This document shows, piece by piece, positions 52,106-60,923 of a DNA stretch of 64,000 nucleotides. How positions within the stretch are numbered: the first letter of the stretch is position 1; every line of letters starts with the position of its first letter. The stretch is taken from positions 124,001 to 188,000 of the forward strand of contig JADYXZ010000004.1 in NCBI GenBank assembly GCA_020853885.1. The letters run 5' to 3'. The notes under the pieces are model-generated. The model was given only the letters and a program-made list of their open reading frames with translations. It did not search any database and was not told where the DNA came from. Source of the stretch: Bradyrhizobiaceae bacterium. Lineage in GTDB: Bacteria; Pseudomonadota; Alphaproteobacteria; Rhizobiales; Xanthobacteraceae. A program made the translations under genes and the position numbers.

Positions 52106-53326
52106 CTAGTAGGTCTCGACATGGAAGCGTCCTTCGTCGCGCAGGCGGGTGCGGCAATCCTGCCAGGACATCGCGTGTTCCCGGCAGATCTGCTCGAACG
52201 CGGCCTCGACGCCCGATTCCATGCCGCGCAGGCCGCAGACATAGACGTGCGTCGTGTCGCGGCGGAGAAGCTCGGCCAGATCGGCCGCGCGGGTGCGCAT
52301 GCGATCCTGCACGTATTCCTTCGGGCGATCCGGCAGCCGCGAGAAGACGAGTTCCTGGTCGAGCAGGGACTTGGGCACTTTCTGCAGCGGCCCGAAATAG
52401 GGCAGTTCCTGCGGGCTGCGCGCACCGAAAAACAGGTAGAGCCTGCCTTTCGCATTCGGCATGGAGCGCCGCCGGCGCTCGGTGAAGCCACGGAACGGTG
52501 CCGAGCCCGTGCCGGTGCAGATCATGACGATGTCAGCGGCGGGGTCATCGGGCATCAGGAACGTCGCGCCGAACGGACCGACAATTTTAACTCGGTCGCC
52601 GCGCTGCAGATCGCAGAGATAGTTCGACGCCAGCCCGCGATGCACGCTGCCATCGCCGCACGTTTCCACGACGCGCTTCACCGTGAGCGAGAGGTTGTTG
52701 GTGTTCGGCCGTTCCCCGTCGCGCGGGCTCGCCACCGAGTAGAGCCGCAAGGCATGCGGCCGGCCGTTCGCTTCGGTGCCGGGAACGACCACGCCGATGC
52801 TCTGGCCCTCCAGCACCGGAAAAGGCGTCGTTCCCAAATCGAGAATGATGTGGCGCACGTCGGCGCTCGCGTCCGCGGCGGTCAGCCGGAAATTGCCGGC
52901 GACCGTCGCCTCGGCCGGATTGCTGCGGCCGAACAGATTGATGCGCGGCTGCGCGGCGGAGGCGGGCGCTCGCACCGTGCCGCCCGTGCCTTTGTGCGCG
53001 TCGTCGAGGAGGGCCGCCGCCTCGTCGTCCACCGCCTCGAGCGCGGCAACGCCGGCATCGCCGGCCGGCGTTTCCGTCTCGGGCGGCAGATCCGTCCAGG
53101 AGAACTGGTCGTCCAGCGAATAGGGTTTTCCCACCATCACGAAATGATTGATGGAGCCCGTCGGGCAGGGCGCCACGCAATCCATGCAGAAGCCGCACTT
53201 TTCCGGATCGACCACGTAGTTGTTGGCGTCGTGCGTGACCGCGCCGACCGGACACGTCGCCTCGCAGGTGTTGCAACGGATGCACACCGCGGGGTCGATC
53301 AGGTGCTGCTTGACGAGCGCGGTCAT
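52106..53326 (-). CDS. boxA: benzoyl-CoA 2,3-epoxidase reductase subunit BoxA
   Basis: 406 residues. N-terminal two-cluster ferredoxin: Cys15/18/21/25 (CIRCNTCEATC) and Cys44/47/50/54 (CGFCMDCVAPC) bind two 4Fe-4S clusters. A Pro/Ala linker (about 85-125) leads to a ferredoxin-NADP reductase-like domain: LRLYSVASPRDG (FAD), GPFGATFLMPDD, MICTGTGSAPFRGFTERR (NADPH) and a terminal region ending GRFHVETY. It passes electrons from NADPH to the oxygenase BoxB. Last gene of the minus-strand box operon, 28 bases after boxB. Confidence 0.95.
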   Translation of the reverse strand: MTALVKQHLIDPAVCIRCNTCEATCPVGAVTHDANNYVVDPEKCGFCMDCVAPCPTGSINHFVMVGKPYSLDDQFSWTDLPPETETPAGDAGVAALEAVDDEAAALLDDAHKGTGGTVRAPASAAQPRINLFGRSNPAEATVAGNFRLTAADASADVRHIILDLGTTPFPVLEGQSIGVVVPGTEANGRPHALRLYSVASPRDGERPNTNNLSLTVKRVVETCGDGSVHRGLASNYLCDLQRGDRVKIVGPFGATFLMPDDPAADIVMICTGTGSAPFRGFTERRRRSMPNAKGRLYLFFGARSPQELPYFGPLQKVPKSLLDQELVFSRLPDRPKEYVQDRMRTRAADLAELLRRDTTHVYVCGLRGMESGVEAAFEQICREHAMSWQDCRTRLRDEGRFHVETY

Positions 53327-53354
53327 CGCCGCCCCGCTCCGTATGCTGCGCCGT

Positions 53355-54800
53355 TCACTCCGCGATCTTCACGTATTCGAAGTCGCCGGGCTTGTTGTCG
53401 ATGCCTACCCTCGGCGGCGCGATCCAGCTTGCGAACTTGCCGGGGGCGAACTCCGGCTGCATCAGATTCTCGATGAAGTCGCGGTCGCGCGAGGACGGCA
53501 GGAAGTCATCCTTGCGCTTCTCCCATTCCGCGTCGCTGAGGACGTTTCCCTCGGTATCGATCTTGATCTTGGAAAATTCGCCGATGTGGCGGTGGAACGC
53601 CACGTGCGGCAGCTTGAGCTGGAACGGCACGCCGTATTTCTCGATGATCTTGTTCCAGCGGCTGACGCCGGCGGCGCAATCCGTCACGTAGTCGTCGCGC
53701 AGGCGCATATTCAGCGCGGAGAGCGCCGCGGTCTCATCCCTGACGATCTTGCCGTCGACGAGGCGCAGCACCGGATACGTGCTGCTCTCGAGCTGGTGGT
53801 CGTCCTCGAGCTTGTCCTCGCGGAAGCGGCCCTTGAGTCCGGCATGGAACGCGTTCGCCGCGTTGGTCGAAATCTCGTTGCCGAAGAGATCGAGCGTCAG
53901 CGAGAAGTGGATGTTCAATTTCTTCTGCACGGTGGGAAGGTCGATGACGCCGAGCTTGCGGATCGCGTCGATGTCGCAGGGGTCCTCGATGCCGTTCTCC
54001 TTCATGGCGGCACAGGTGCGCTCGATCACGCGGCCGACGCCGGTCTCGCCGACGAACATGTGGTGCGCCTCTTCCGTCAGCATGAAGCGGCAGGTGCGCG
54101 ACAGGGGATCGAAGCCCGACTGCGCCAGCGCCTCCAGTTGCATTTTGCCGTCGCGGTCGGTGAAGAAGGTGAACATGAAGAAGGAGAGCCAGTCGGGCGT
54201 CTTCTCGTTGAAGGCGCCGAGCATGCGCGGCGTGTCGGGATCGCCGGAGCGGCGCTGGAGCAGCGCTTCGGCCTCCTCGCGGCCGTCGGCGCCGAAATAC
54301 TTCTGCAGGAGATAGACCATCGCCCACAGGTGGCGGCCTTCCTCGACGTTCACCTGGAAAAGATTGCGCATGTCGTAGAGCGAGGGCGCCGTCTTGCCGA
54401 GGTGGCGCTGCTGCTCGACCGAGGCGGGCTCTGTGTCGCCCTGGATCACCACGAGCCGGCGCAGCATGGCGCGGTACTCGCCCGGCACCTCCTGCCAGGC
54501 CTTCTCGCCGCGGTGGGCGCCGAACGGCACGCGGCGGTCTTCCACCTGCGGCGCCAGCAGAATGCCCCACTTGTATTCGGGCATGCGCACGTAATCGAAT
54601 TTCGCCCAGCCCTTGGGATCGACGCTGACGGCGGTGCGCAGATAGACGAGCGACTGCTGGAAGCCTTCCGGCCCCATGTCGTGCCACCAATTGATGTAGC
54701 CCGGGTGCCACTTCTCCAGCGCCTTCTTCACGCGCATGTCCTGGTTGAGGCCGACGTTGTTCGGAATGAGTCCGTCATAGTCGACATTCATTACGTTCAT
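53355..54800 (-). CDS. boxB: benzoyl-CoA 2,3-epoxidase (diiron oxygenase) BoxB
   Basis: 481 residues from the ATG at 54800 (GGGAGAGGG ribosome site). Diiron ligands fit those of Azoarcus BoxB with an offset of four: Glu124 (DTEPAS), Glu154/His157 (EEGRHLW), Asp215 (FFTDRD), Glu244/His247 (TEEAHHMF). It inserts one oxygen atom from O2 into benzoyl-CoA to give 2,3-epoxybenzoyl-CoA, using electrons from BoxA. The motif WHPGYINWWHDMGPEGFQ near residue 31 is a family hallmark. It starts two bases after the boxC stop. ATG 54791 is an alternative start. Confidence 0.96.
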   Translation of the reverse strand: MNVMNVDYDGLIPNNVGLNQDMRVKKALEKWHPGYINWWHDMGPEGFQQSLVYLRTAVSVDPKGWAKFDYVRMPEYKWGILLAPQVEDRRVPFGAHRGEKAWQEVPGEYRAMLRRLVVIQGDTEPASVEQQRHLGKTAPSLYDMRNLFQVNVEEGRHLWAMVYLLQKYFGADGREEAEALLQRRSGDPDTPRMLGAFNEKTPDWLSFFMFTFFTDRDGKMQLEALAQSGFDPLSRTCRFMLTEEAHHMFVGETGVGRVIERTCAAMKENGIEDPCDIDAIRKLGVIDLPTVQKKLNIHFSLTLDLFGNEISTNAANAFHAGLKGRFREDKLEDDHQLESSTYPVLRLVDGKIVRDETAALSALNMRLRDDYVTDCAAGVSRWNKIIEKYGVPFQLKLPHVAFHRHIGEFSKIKIDTEGNVLSDAEWEKRKDDFLPSSRDRDFIENLMQPEFAPGKFASWIAPPRVGIDNKPGDFEYVKIAE

Positions 54801-54802
54801 GA

Positions 54803-56458
54803 TCAAACCCTCTCCCTGTTGAACGCCGGCTGCACGCCGCTGCCGTAGCGGGACAGCGCGCCTTCCTTGCCCACTGCGTTCGGCCGTTGAAAAATCCAGT
54901 TCTGCCAGGCGGTCAGCCGCCCGAAGATCTTCGTTTCCATGGTCTCCGGGCCGGCAAACCGCAGATTCGCCTCCATGCCGGTGAGGGCGTCGGGCGAGAA
55001 GCTCGAACGCTCCTCGAACATCACCCGCAGCTCGTCGTCCCAGTCGAAATCCTCGTAGGCGAACGTGACGAGACCGAGTGCCTCGGCGTCCTCGCCCGCA
55101 AGCGGGGTGCCGATTTTTTCCTTCGCCTCCTGCACGCGGCTCGGCTCGCCGAGGAAGCGCGTCTCCAGCCGCGTCAGGCCGTTCCCCATCGGGTAGAGGC
55201 CGAAATTGACCTCGTGCAGCACGAGCGCGGCGGGCGGCTGGTTGTCGCCTTCGCGCTGGCCGATCAGCATCAGCGAGCGGTCGGCGGCGAACGCGAGCTC
55301 GGCGAGCGTGCCGGCAAAGCAGCTGCCGGGCTCGATCAGCGCGATCAGGCTCTTCGCGGTCACGTCGACGCGCTTCAGGACGCGCTTGAGATAGTGCCGC
55401 ACCTCGCGGATCAGCCAGTCATCGCCGTGCTCCAGAAGAAACGTGTCGTGGCTCGTCACCGTCTGCGGGTCGCCGATGGTGCGGAAGACGAGGAGGCCGA
55501 TCTCGGGCTCGTTGAAGCGAAGGTGCAGGATCGCGTCCTCCAGCTCACGTGCGATGGCGAGCGGCCAGAAGGCGGCGCCGAGTGCGTGCGCCGCCTCGAG
55601 CGAAGGCGGGGCAGGGCGGTTCGGCGCACGCAGCGTGACATTGGCGATGCCGCGTGCGCGTTCGATCTCGATCGCGACGTGCGGATAGACGACCGTGTCG
55701 CCATCGATCTTGCGGTCGAGCGCGGTGAGCTCGATGCCTTTGGCATTCTTCGGCCGGTCGGAGTGCGCGGCGAGATCGTGCGCACGCGCCTTGACCGCAT
55801 CGGCCCACTTCGAGTTTGGCACGACCTCGTCGACGAGGCGCCAGTCCACGGCCTTGGCTCCGCGCACGCCTTCCTCGACCGAGCAGAAGGCGTCCGCGAG
55901 GTCGCGGCGCACCTTGCGCTTGTCGGTTACGCGGGTGAGCCCGCCGGTTCCGGGCAGCACGGCCAGCAGCGGCGTCTCCGGCAGCGACACGGTGGAGCGG
56001 CGGTCGTCCACCAGCATGATGTGGTCGGTGGCAAGCGCCAGCTCATAGCCGCCGCCGGCGGCGGTGCCGTTGATCGCGCAGAGATAGATCTGCCGGGAGT
56101 TTTCGGTTGCGTCCTCGATGGCGAGCCGCGTCTCGTTGGTGAACTTGCAGAAGTTCACCTTGTGACCGTGCGTCGCCTTGCCGAGCATGCGGATATTGGC
56201 GCCGGCACAGAAGACATTGTCCTTGCCGGAGCGGACGATAACCGCGCGCACCTCCGGGTGCTCGAAGCGCAGGCGCTGCACGGCGTCGTTCAGTTCGATG
56301 TCGACCGCGAGATCGTAGGAATTGAGCTTCAGCTCGTACTCGGGGGAGAGCCCGCCTGCCGGATCGACGTCCATGACCAGCGAGGCGATCTCGCCGCCGG
56401 TCTCGATGCGCCAATGCCGATAGCGACCCGGATTCGTCTGGAAGTCGATGCTGCCCAT
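54803..56458 (-). CDS. boxC: 2,3-epoxybenzoyl-CoA dihydrolase BoxC
   Basis: 551 residues with two enoyl-CoA hydratase-like halves. The first has SGKDNVFCAGANIRMLG and AINGTAAGGGYELALATDHIMLVDD, with GGLTRVTDKRKVRRDLADAFCS. The second has EPGSCFAGTLAELAFAADRSLMLI and LGLVTFAYEDFDWDDELR. BoxC opens the epoxide ring with two waters, yielding 3,4-dehydroadipyl-CoA semialdehyde and formate. It follows the hydrolase gene by 117 bases holding a separate promoter and TGCA palindrome. Confidence 0.95.
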   Translation of the reverse strand: MGSIDFQTNPGRYRHWRIETGGEIASLVMDVDPAGGLSPEYELKLNSYDLAVDIELNDAVQRLRFEHPEVRAVIVRSGKDNVFCAGANIRMLGKATHGHKVNFCKFTNETRLAIEDATENSRQIYLCAINGTAAGGGYELALATDHIMLVDDRRSTVSLPETPLLAVLPGTGGLTRVTDKRKVRRDLADAFCSVEEGVRGAKAVDWRLVDEVVPNSKWADAVKARAHDLAAHSDRPKNAKGIELTALDRKIDGDTVVYPHVAIEIERARGIANVTLRAPNRPAPPSLEAAHALGAAFWPLAIARELEDAILHLRFNEPEIGLLVFRTIGDPQTVTSHDTFLLEHGDDWLIREVRHYLKRVLKRVDVTAKSLIALIEPGSCFAGTLAELAFAADRSLMLIGQREGDNQPPAALVLHEVNFGLYPMGNGLTRLETRFLGEPSRVQEAKEKIGTPLAGEDAEALGLVTFAYEDFDWDDELRVMFEERSSFSPDALTGMEANLRFAGPETMETKIFGRLTAWQNWIFQRPNAVGKEGALSRYGSGVQPAFNRERV

Positions 56459-56512
56459 GGGGCCTCCCGTTCGCGCAGCCTTTGCGGCTTTTAGTTATTC
56501 TATGAATTATTG

Positions 56513-56547
56513 TGCATGCATTATCCTGAACTTTGGAGGCATTTCAA
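56513..56547 (-). promoter_or_regulatory. putative boxCBA promoter
   Basis: On the minus strand TTGAAA (56547-56542) and ATAATG (56524-56519) are 17 bases apart, starting transcription near 56512, about 55 bases before the boxC ATG. TGCATGCA (56513-56520) overlaps the -10 and start region. Confidence 0.55.
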
Positions 56548-56552
56548 GGAGT

Positions 56553-56572
56553 AGATGCATTAAAATGCATCT
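56553..56572. promoter_or_regulatory. TGCA palindrome upstream of boxC (putative BoxR operator)
   Basis: AGATGCAT-TAAA-ATGCATCT is a perfect inverted repeat. It contains TGCA-N6-TGCA, the motif reported for BzdR/BoxR-type operators in Azoarcus. It lies just upstream of the promoter -35 at 56542-56547. Confidence 0.6.
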
Positions 56573-56575
56573 TCT

Positions 56576-57376
56576 TCAGGCGGCGGGCATAAGCCCTTCA
56601 TGGACCGCCAGAATCCGATGGGCGAAGGCGGCAACCGCCTCGAGCGTTGCCTTGGGCTGGTCGAGGTGCGGGGAGTGGCCGCAGCGGTCAAGAATCGCCG
56701 TCTCGACCGGGCAGTACGCCTCCCGTTCGGCAAGCCGGATCTGCTCCAGCGTTCCGTACTGGTCGTCGGCCCCCTGCACGATCAGCATCGGCGCGCGGAT
56801 GTGGGCGACATACTCATCGAGGCGCCACTTGCGAAATTCCGGATCGAGCCAGGCGTCGTTCCAGCCGCGGAACGCAACATCGACATTGCGGTGATATCTG
56901 GCCAGCCGCTCGCGCAGGCCGCCGGTGTCGTATGCCGTTTTCGCGGCGGCGATGCTTTGGATCGAGATGTCCTCGACGAGAAAGTGCGGCGCCAGCAATG
57001 CAATGCCGCGCACGCGGAAATCCTGCGTTCCGCCCGCATAGATCGTGGCGATCGAAGCCCCGTCGCTGTGCCCGACAAGAATCGTCTTGCGGATGCCGGC
57101 CGCATCGAGGACGCGGGGCAGGATCTGCAGCGTCTCGTCGTGCATGTAGGTGAGCGGCCACGGCAGCGGCGCCGGGTCCGACTGGCCGTAGCCGAAGCGC
57201 GAATAGGCGAGCACGCCGCATCGCGTCCGCTCCGCCAGCCGTTGCGGAAAATCGCGCCACATGGCGACGCAACCGAGGCCCTCGTGCAGCAGCACGAGGG
57301 TCGGCGCCTGCTCCGGCGCGGGGCCGAACCACGCCGTTTCAATCTTGCGTCCGTCGATGCGGAGTTCGCCGTTCAT
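56576..57376 (-). CDS. alpha/beta hydrolase in the box operon
   Basis: 266 residues, cytosolic. The N-terminus is RIDGRKIETAWFGP, then LVLLHEGLGCVAMWRDFPQ (oxyanion hole). Catalytic triad by position: Ser in LVGHSDGASIATIYAG, Asp in VQGADDQYGT and His in CGHSPHLDQP. It belongs to the group often found in box clusters, where a role in hydrolysing dead-end CoA thioesters or the ring-opened aldehyde has been suggested; not proven. Its ATG lies 19 bases after the ligase stop. Confidence 0.85.
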   Translation of the reverse strand: MNGELRIDGRKIETAWFGPAPEQAPTLVLLHEGLGCVAMWRDFPQRLAERTRCGVLAYSRFGYGQSDPAPLPWPLTYMHDETLQILPRVLDAAGIRKTILVGHSDGASIATIYAGGTQDFRVRGIALLAPHFLVEDISIQSIAAAKTAYDTGGLRERLARYHRNVDVAFRGWNDAWLDPEFRKWRLDEYVAHIRAPMLIVQGADDQYGTLEQIRLAEREAYCPVETAILDRCGHSPHLDQPKATLEAVAAFAHRILAVHEGLMPAA

Positions 57377-57395
57377 TGCTCCCGTCTTTGCGTCT

Positions 57396-58994
57396 TTACG
57401 CGGCCTTGCCCGACTCCTCGTCGCGCAACTTGAAGCGCTGAATCTTTCCCGTCGCCGTCTTCGGCAGGTCGGCGCGCACGGTGATCCAGCGCGGGTATTT
57501 CCAGGCGCCGGCGCGCGACTTGACGTGCTCCTTGAGCGAATTGAACAGGCTGTCGTCCGCCTGGAAGCCCTGTTTCAGCACGATGAACGCTTTCGGCTTC
57601 AGCAGTCCGTCGCTGTCTTCCTTGCCGATGACGGCGGCTTCGAGCACCGCTTCGTGGGAGATGAGCGCGGCCTCGACCTCGAACGGTGAGACCCAGATGC
57701 CGCTGACCTTGAACATGTCGTCGGTGCGGCCGCAGTAATGATAATACCCCTCCGCATCGCGGGTGTATTTATCGCCGGTGTAGGTCCATTCGCCGGCAAA
57801 GGTGCGGCGGGTTTTTTCCCGCTGGTTCCAGTAGCCTTCCGCGGCGGAAGGGCCGCGGATGATGAGCTCGCCCACTTCGTCGGCGCCGAGCTCCTGTCCT
57901 TCATCGCTGACGATCTTGGCATCATAGCCGGGCACCGGTTTTCCCGACGTGCCGTAGTGGACGTCGCCCGGCCGGTTGCTGACGAAGATGTGCAGCATTT
58001 CGGTCGAGCCGATGCCGTCGATGATGTCGACGCCCACCTTCTCGCGCCAGCGCTCGCCGACATTGGCGGGCAGGGCTTCGCCTGCGGAAACGCACATGCG
58101 CAGCCGGCCGGAACCCGCACCCGGACCGATGTCCTTGTGCGCAAGCAGCGCCGCATACAGGGTGGGAACGCCGCAGAAGATGGTCGGTTGTTCCCGCTTG
58201 ATGATCTCCAGCACCGCGTCGGGCGACGGTCGGTCGGGCAGCAGGACGGTCGTCGCACCCACCGACATCGGGAAGGAGATGCCGTTCCCGAGCCCGTAGG
58301 CGAAGAACAGCTTGGCGGCGGAGAAAACGATGTCGTCCTCGCGGATGCCGAGCACCTGCTGTCCGAAGAGCTTTGCCGTGGCGATCGGGCTGGTGTGGAT
58401 GTGCTTGGCGCCCTTGGGCTGGCCGGTCGAGCCCGACGAATAGAGCCAGAACGCCACTTCGTCGGAGATCGTCGGCGCGGTCCACGGTTCCGGCTTTCCG
58501 CGCGCGAGCATGTCGTCGAAGGAAAGCACTTCGCGGGCGCCGGCTTGCGTCACTGCCGTTGCCGGCCCGCCGGACACCACGATCAGCCGCAGGTGCCGCA
58601 GCTTGCCGAGGATCGGCTCGATGGATTTCAGGAGCGGCGCCGACACGAACACCGCCTCCACGCGGCTGTCGTCCAGCATGTACTCGTACTGCTCGGACGT
58701 CAGCAGCGTGTTGAGCGGAATGCAGACGACGCCCGCCCGGATCGATCCCCAGAAGGCGACGGGAAAGTCCACGGTATCGAGCAGCAACAGCGCGACGCGC
58801 GATTCCTGCTTGAAGCCCAGCGCGCGCAGCGCGCCGGCGAACCGGAACGTGTTTTCCTGCAGCTGACCGTAGGTGAGCTTGCGCGCGCCGTCGCTGAAAG
58901 CGAGCTTGTTGCCGAGCCCGCGCTCCACATTGGCGTCCACGAAATCAGAAACCGCGTTGTACGGCCTCCGCTGGGTAAAATCCTCGCCGGCCAT
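57396..58994 (-). CDS. bclA: benzoate-CoA ligase
   Basis: 532 residues from ATG 58994 (GGAAATCAGGA ribosome site). An adenylate-forming enzyme with the phosphate loop YSSGSTGQPKGAKH, IDGIGSTEMLHIFVSN (A5 motif), GELIIRGPS, YTGDKYTRDAEGYYHYCGRTDDMFKVSG (A7-A8) and PKTATGKIQRFKLR with the A10 Lys. The benzoate-type pocket HTSPIATAKLFGQQVL and FFAYGLGNGISFPMSVGAT is typical of benzoate-CoA ligases (BclA/BadA). It makes benzoyl-CoA from benzoate, CoA and ATP, the first step of the pathway. It is the first gene of the minus-strand operon. Confidence 0.94.
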   Translation of the reverse strand: MAGEDFTQRRPYNAVSDFVDANVERGLGNKLAFSDGARKLTYGQLQENTFRFAGALRALGFKQESRVALLLLDTVDFPVAFWGSIRAGVVCIPLNTLLTSEQYEYMLDDSRVEAVFVSAPLLKSIEPILGKLRHLRLIVVSGGPATAVTQAGAREVLSFDDMLARGKPEPWTAPTISDEVAFWLYSSGSTGQPKGAKHIHTSPIATAKLFGQQVLGIREDDIVFSAAKLFFAYGLGNGISFPMSVGATTVLLPDRPSPDAVLEIIKREQPTIFCGVPTLYAALLAHKDIGPGAGSGRLRMCVSAGEALPANVGERWREKVGVDIIDGIGSTEMLHIFVSNRPGDVHYGTSGKPVPGYDAKIVSDEGQELGADEVGELIIRGPSAAEGYWNQREKTRRTFAGEWTYTGDKYTRDAEGYYHYCGRTDDMFKVSGIWVSPFEVEAALISHEAVLEAAVIGKEDSDGLLKPKAFIVLKQGFQADDSLFNSLKEHVKSRAGAWKYPRWITVRADLPKTATGKIQRFKLRDEESGKAA

Positions 58995-59204
58995 TCCTGA
59001 TTTCCTCCCCTGTCCGGAGCTTTCTTGCTCGTTCGGCTGTGTTCCCCCGTTGCCCGGAGCCCGCCTTGACGAAAGGCAGCTCAATCCGCGTGCAGGCCGT
59101 GAACCGGCTTATTCCTTGTGTTGCCGCGCGCTGACGATCGGAGACGCGCAGACGGGTGCGTCCCCCGGCCGGAAGCCCGACAGACGAATGTCCACCCCGC
59201 TCTT

Positions 59205-59258
59205 TTGCACTCGCCGTATTATGTCCATGCATTATAATGCGCGCAAGGTGATGAGACC
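59205..59258. promoter_or_regulatory. divergent bclA/boxR promoter with TGCA operator
   Basis: On the minus strand TTGCGC (59246-59241) and CATAAT (59223-59218) are 17 bases apart (bclA promoter). On the plus strand TATAAT lies at 59233-59238, with a short leader to boxR. TGCA-TTATAA-TGCG (59228-59241), a near-perfect TGCA-N6-TGCA palindrome, covers both. Binding of BoxR here would repress ligase and its own gene. Confidence 0.6.
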
Positions 59259-60179
59259 ATGAAGCATAATTCGGCGCTCCCTGACGTCGAGGCCGCAAGC
59301 CCGGAAGCCGCCTCCTTCCTGCGGCTTCTGGGCGAGCGCCTACGCACATTGCGAAGCCGCCGCGGCATGTCGCGCAAGGTCCTCGCGCGCCACTCCGAAA
59401 TCTCCGAACGCTACCTCGCCCAGCTCGAGGCAGGGAAGGCGAACTGCTCGATCGTTCTCTGGCGGAGGATCGCAAGGGCGATGAGCGTGTCCGTCGCCGA
59501 GCTCGTCGACGCGCGACCCGAGAGGCCGCTCGAGGCCGTGTTCCTGGAGCAATTCCTCTCGCGTCTCTCCCCGACGCAGCTTTCGCAGGCGCGCGAACTG
59601 CTCATCAGCCATTTCGACGGCAAGGCGGGCGACCAGCGGTGCGATCGGATTGCTTTCGTCGGCTTGCGCGGCGCGGGCAAATCCACCCTGGGGCAGATGC
59701 TGGCGGAACGGTTGGACGCTCCGTTCTTCGAGCTTGATCGGGCAATCGAACAGCATAGCGGGATGGTCCTCAAGGAAATGTTCGAGATGTTCGGTCAGGA
59801 GACATTTCGCCGGAACGAGCGCGTCGCGCTCGAGACGATCCTGTCCGAGCATCCGCGCTTCGTGCTGGCGACCGGCGGCAGCATCGTCGCAGAGCCGGTT
59901 ACGCACGAGCTCCTCCTGACCTCCTGCCTGACTGTATGGGTGCGGGCGTCGCCGGAGGAGCACATGCGGCGCGTCATCAAGCAGGGCGACCTGCGGCCGA
60001 TGGCGAACAATGTGCGCGCCATGGACGACCTCCTGTCCATCCTCCGCAGCCGCGAGCCGCTCTATGCCAAGGCCGATATCGTGCTCGACACCGCCGACAA
60101 GGAGCCGCACGAAAGCCTTGAACAATTGCTGGCGCTGCTCGGTCGGTCCGACATCCATACGAAGCGGCGTTCCGTCTGA
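59259..60179 (+). CDS. boxR: BoxR/BzdR-type regulator (XRE HTH fused to shikimate kinase-like domain)
   Basis: 306 residues. Residues about 20-80 form an XRE helix-turn-helix (LGERLRTLRSRRGMSRKVLARHSEISERYLAQLEAGKANCSIVLWRRIARAM). A linker leads to a shikimate-kinase-like domain (about 130-300) with the P-loop GLRGAGKST (135-143), RNERVALETIL, ATGGSIVA and RVIKQGDLRPMA. In Azoarcus this layout senses benzoyl-CoA and represses box or bzd genes. It is divergent from bclA. Stop at 60179 is only 3 bases before the convergent livF end. Confidence 0.93.
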   Translation: MKHNSALPDVEAASPEAASFLRLLGERLRTLRSRRGMSRKVLARHSEISERYLAQLEAGKANCSIVLWRRIARAMSVSVAELVDARPERPLEAVFLEQFLSRLSPTQLSQARELLISHFDGKAGDQRCDRIAFVGLRGAGKSTLGQMLAERLDAPFFELDRAIEQHSGMVLKEMFEMFGQETFRRNERVALETILSEHPRFVLATGGSIVAEPVTHELLLTSCLTVWVRASPEEHMRRVIKQGDLRPMANNVRAMDDLLSILRSREPLYAKADIVLDTADKEPHESLEQLLALLGRSDIHTKRRSV

Positions 60180-60182
60180 ACG

Positions 60183-60923
60183 TCACACGCCGAGGTGGCG
60201 GTGAATCAGGGCTTCGTCCGCGCGCAAAGCCGCGGTCGGGCCGTCGAACACGATCTCGCCCTTCACGATCACCATGTGGCGGTGGGCGAGCTCGAACAGA
60301 TCGTCGAGGTTCTTGTCCACCACGATCGAGGCGATGCCCGCCTCGGTGATCAGGCGCAGCGTCGCCCAGATCTCGTCGCGGACTTTCGGGGCGAGACCTT
60401 CGGTGGCTTCGTCGAGCAGGATGATTTCCGGATTGGTCATCAGCGCGCGGCCGATGGCGAGCATCTTCTGCTCGCCGCCGGAAAGCTGGTTGCCCCAGTT
60501 CGAGCGGCGTTCGGCAAGCCGCGGAAACAGACCGTACACGCGCTCCAGCGTCCAGTCGGCGCGCGCGTCCCGGCCGGGCCGCGCCGCAAAAGTCAGATTC
60601 TCCTCCACCGTGAGGTTCGGAAACACGCCGCGATCCTCGGGCACGAAGGCGATGCCCGCCCGCGCCACGGCGGACGCCCTTTCGCCCGTCATGTCGGCGC
60701 CGCGAAGCCGGATCGCGCCCGAACGCGGCCGCAGCAAACCCATCAGCGTGCGCAGGAGCGTCGTCTTGCCCATGCCGTTTCGCCCCATCAGCGACACCGC
60801 CTCGTGTGGCATGACGCGGATGGAGACGTTCCGCAGGATATGACTCTGGCCGTAATAGGCGTTCACGGCGTCGGCTTGCAGCACCGGCGCGGCCGTGTCT
60901 TCCGCGGTCGCTGCGGCGTTCAT
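60183..60923 (-). CDS. livF: branched-chain-type ABC transporter ATPase LivF
   Basis: 246 residues from ATG 60923, which overlaps the livMG stop (ATGA). Walker A LMGRNGMGKTTLL, Q-loop IAFVPEDRGVFPNLTVEENL, signature QLSGGEQKMLAIGRAL, Walker B IILLDEATEGLAP. Energises transport with LivG. Associated with box clusters, such liv systems are reported or suspected to import aromatic acids such as benzoate or hydroxybenzoates rather than leucine. Confidence 0.93.
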   Translation of the reverse strand: MNAAATAEDTAAPVLQADAVNAYYGQSHILRNVSIRVMPHEAVSLMGRNGMGKTTLLRTLMGLLRPRSGAIRLRGADMTGERASAVARAGIAFVPEDRGVFPNLTVEENLTFAARPGRDARADWTLERVYGLFPRLAERRSNWGNQLSGGEQKMLAIGRALMTNPEIILLDEATEGLAPKVRDEIWATLRLITEAGIASIVVDKNLDDLFELAHRHMVIVKGEIVFDGPTAALRADEALIHRHLGV

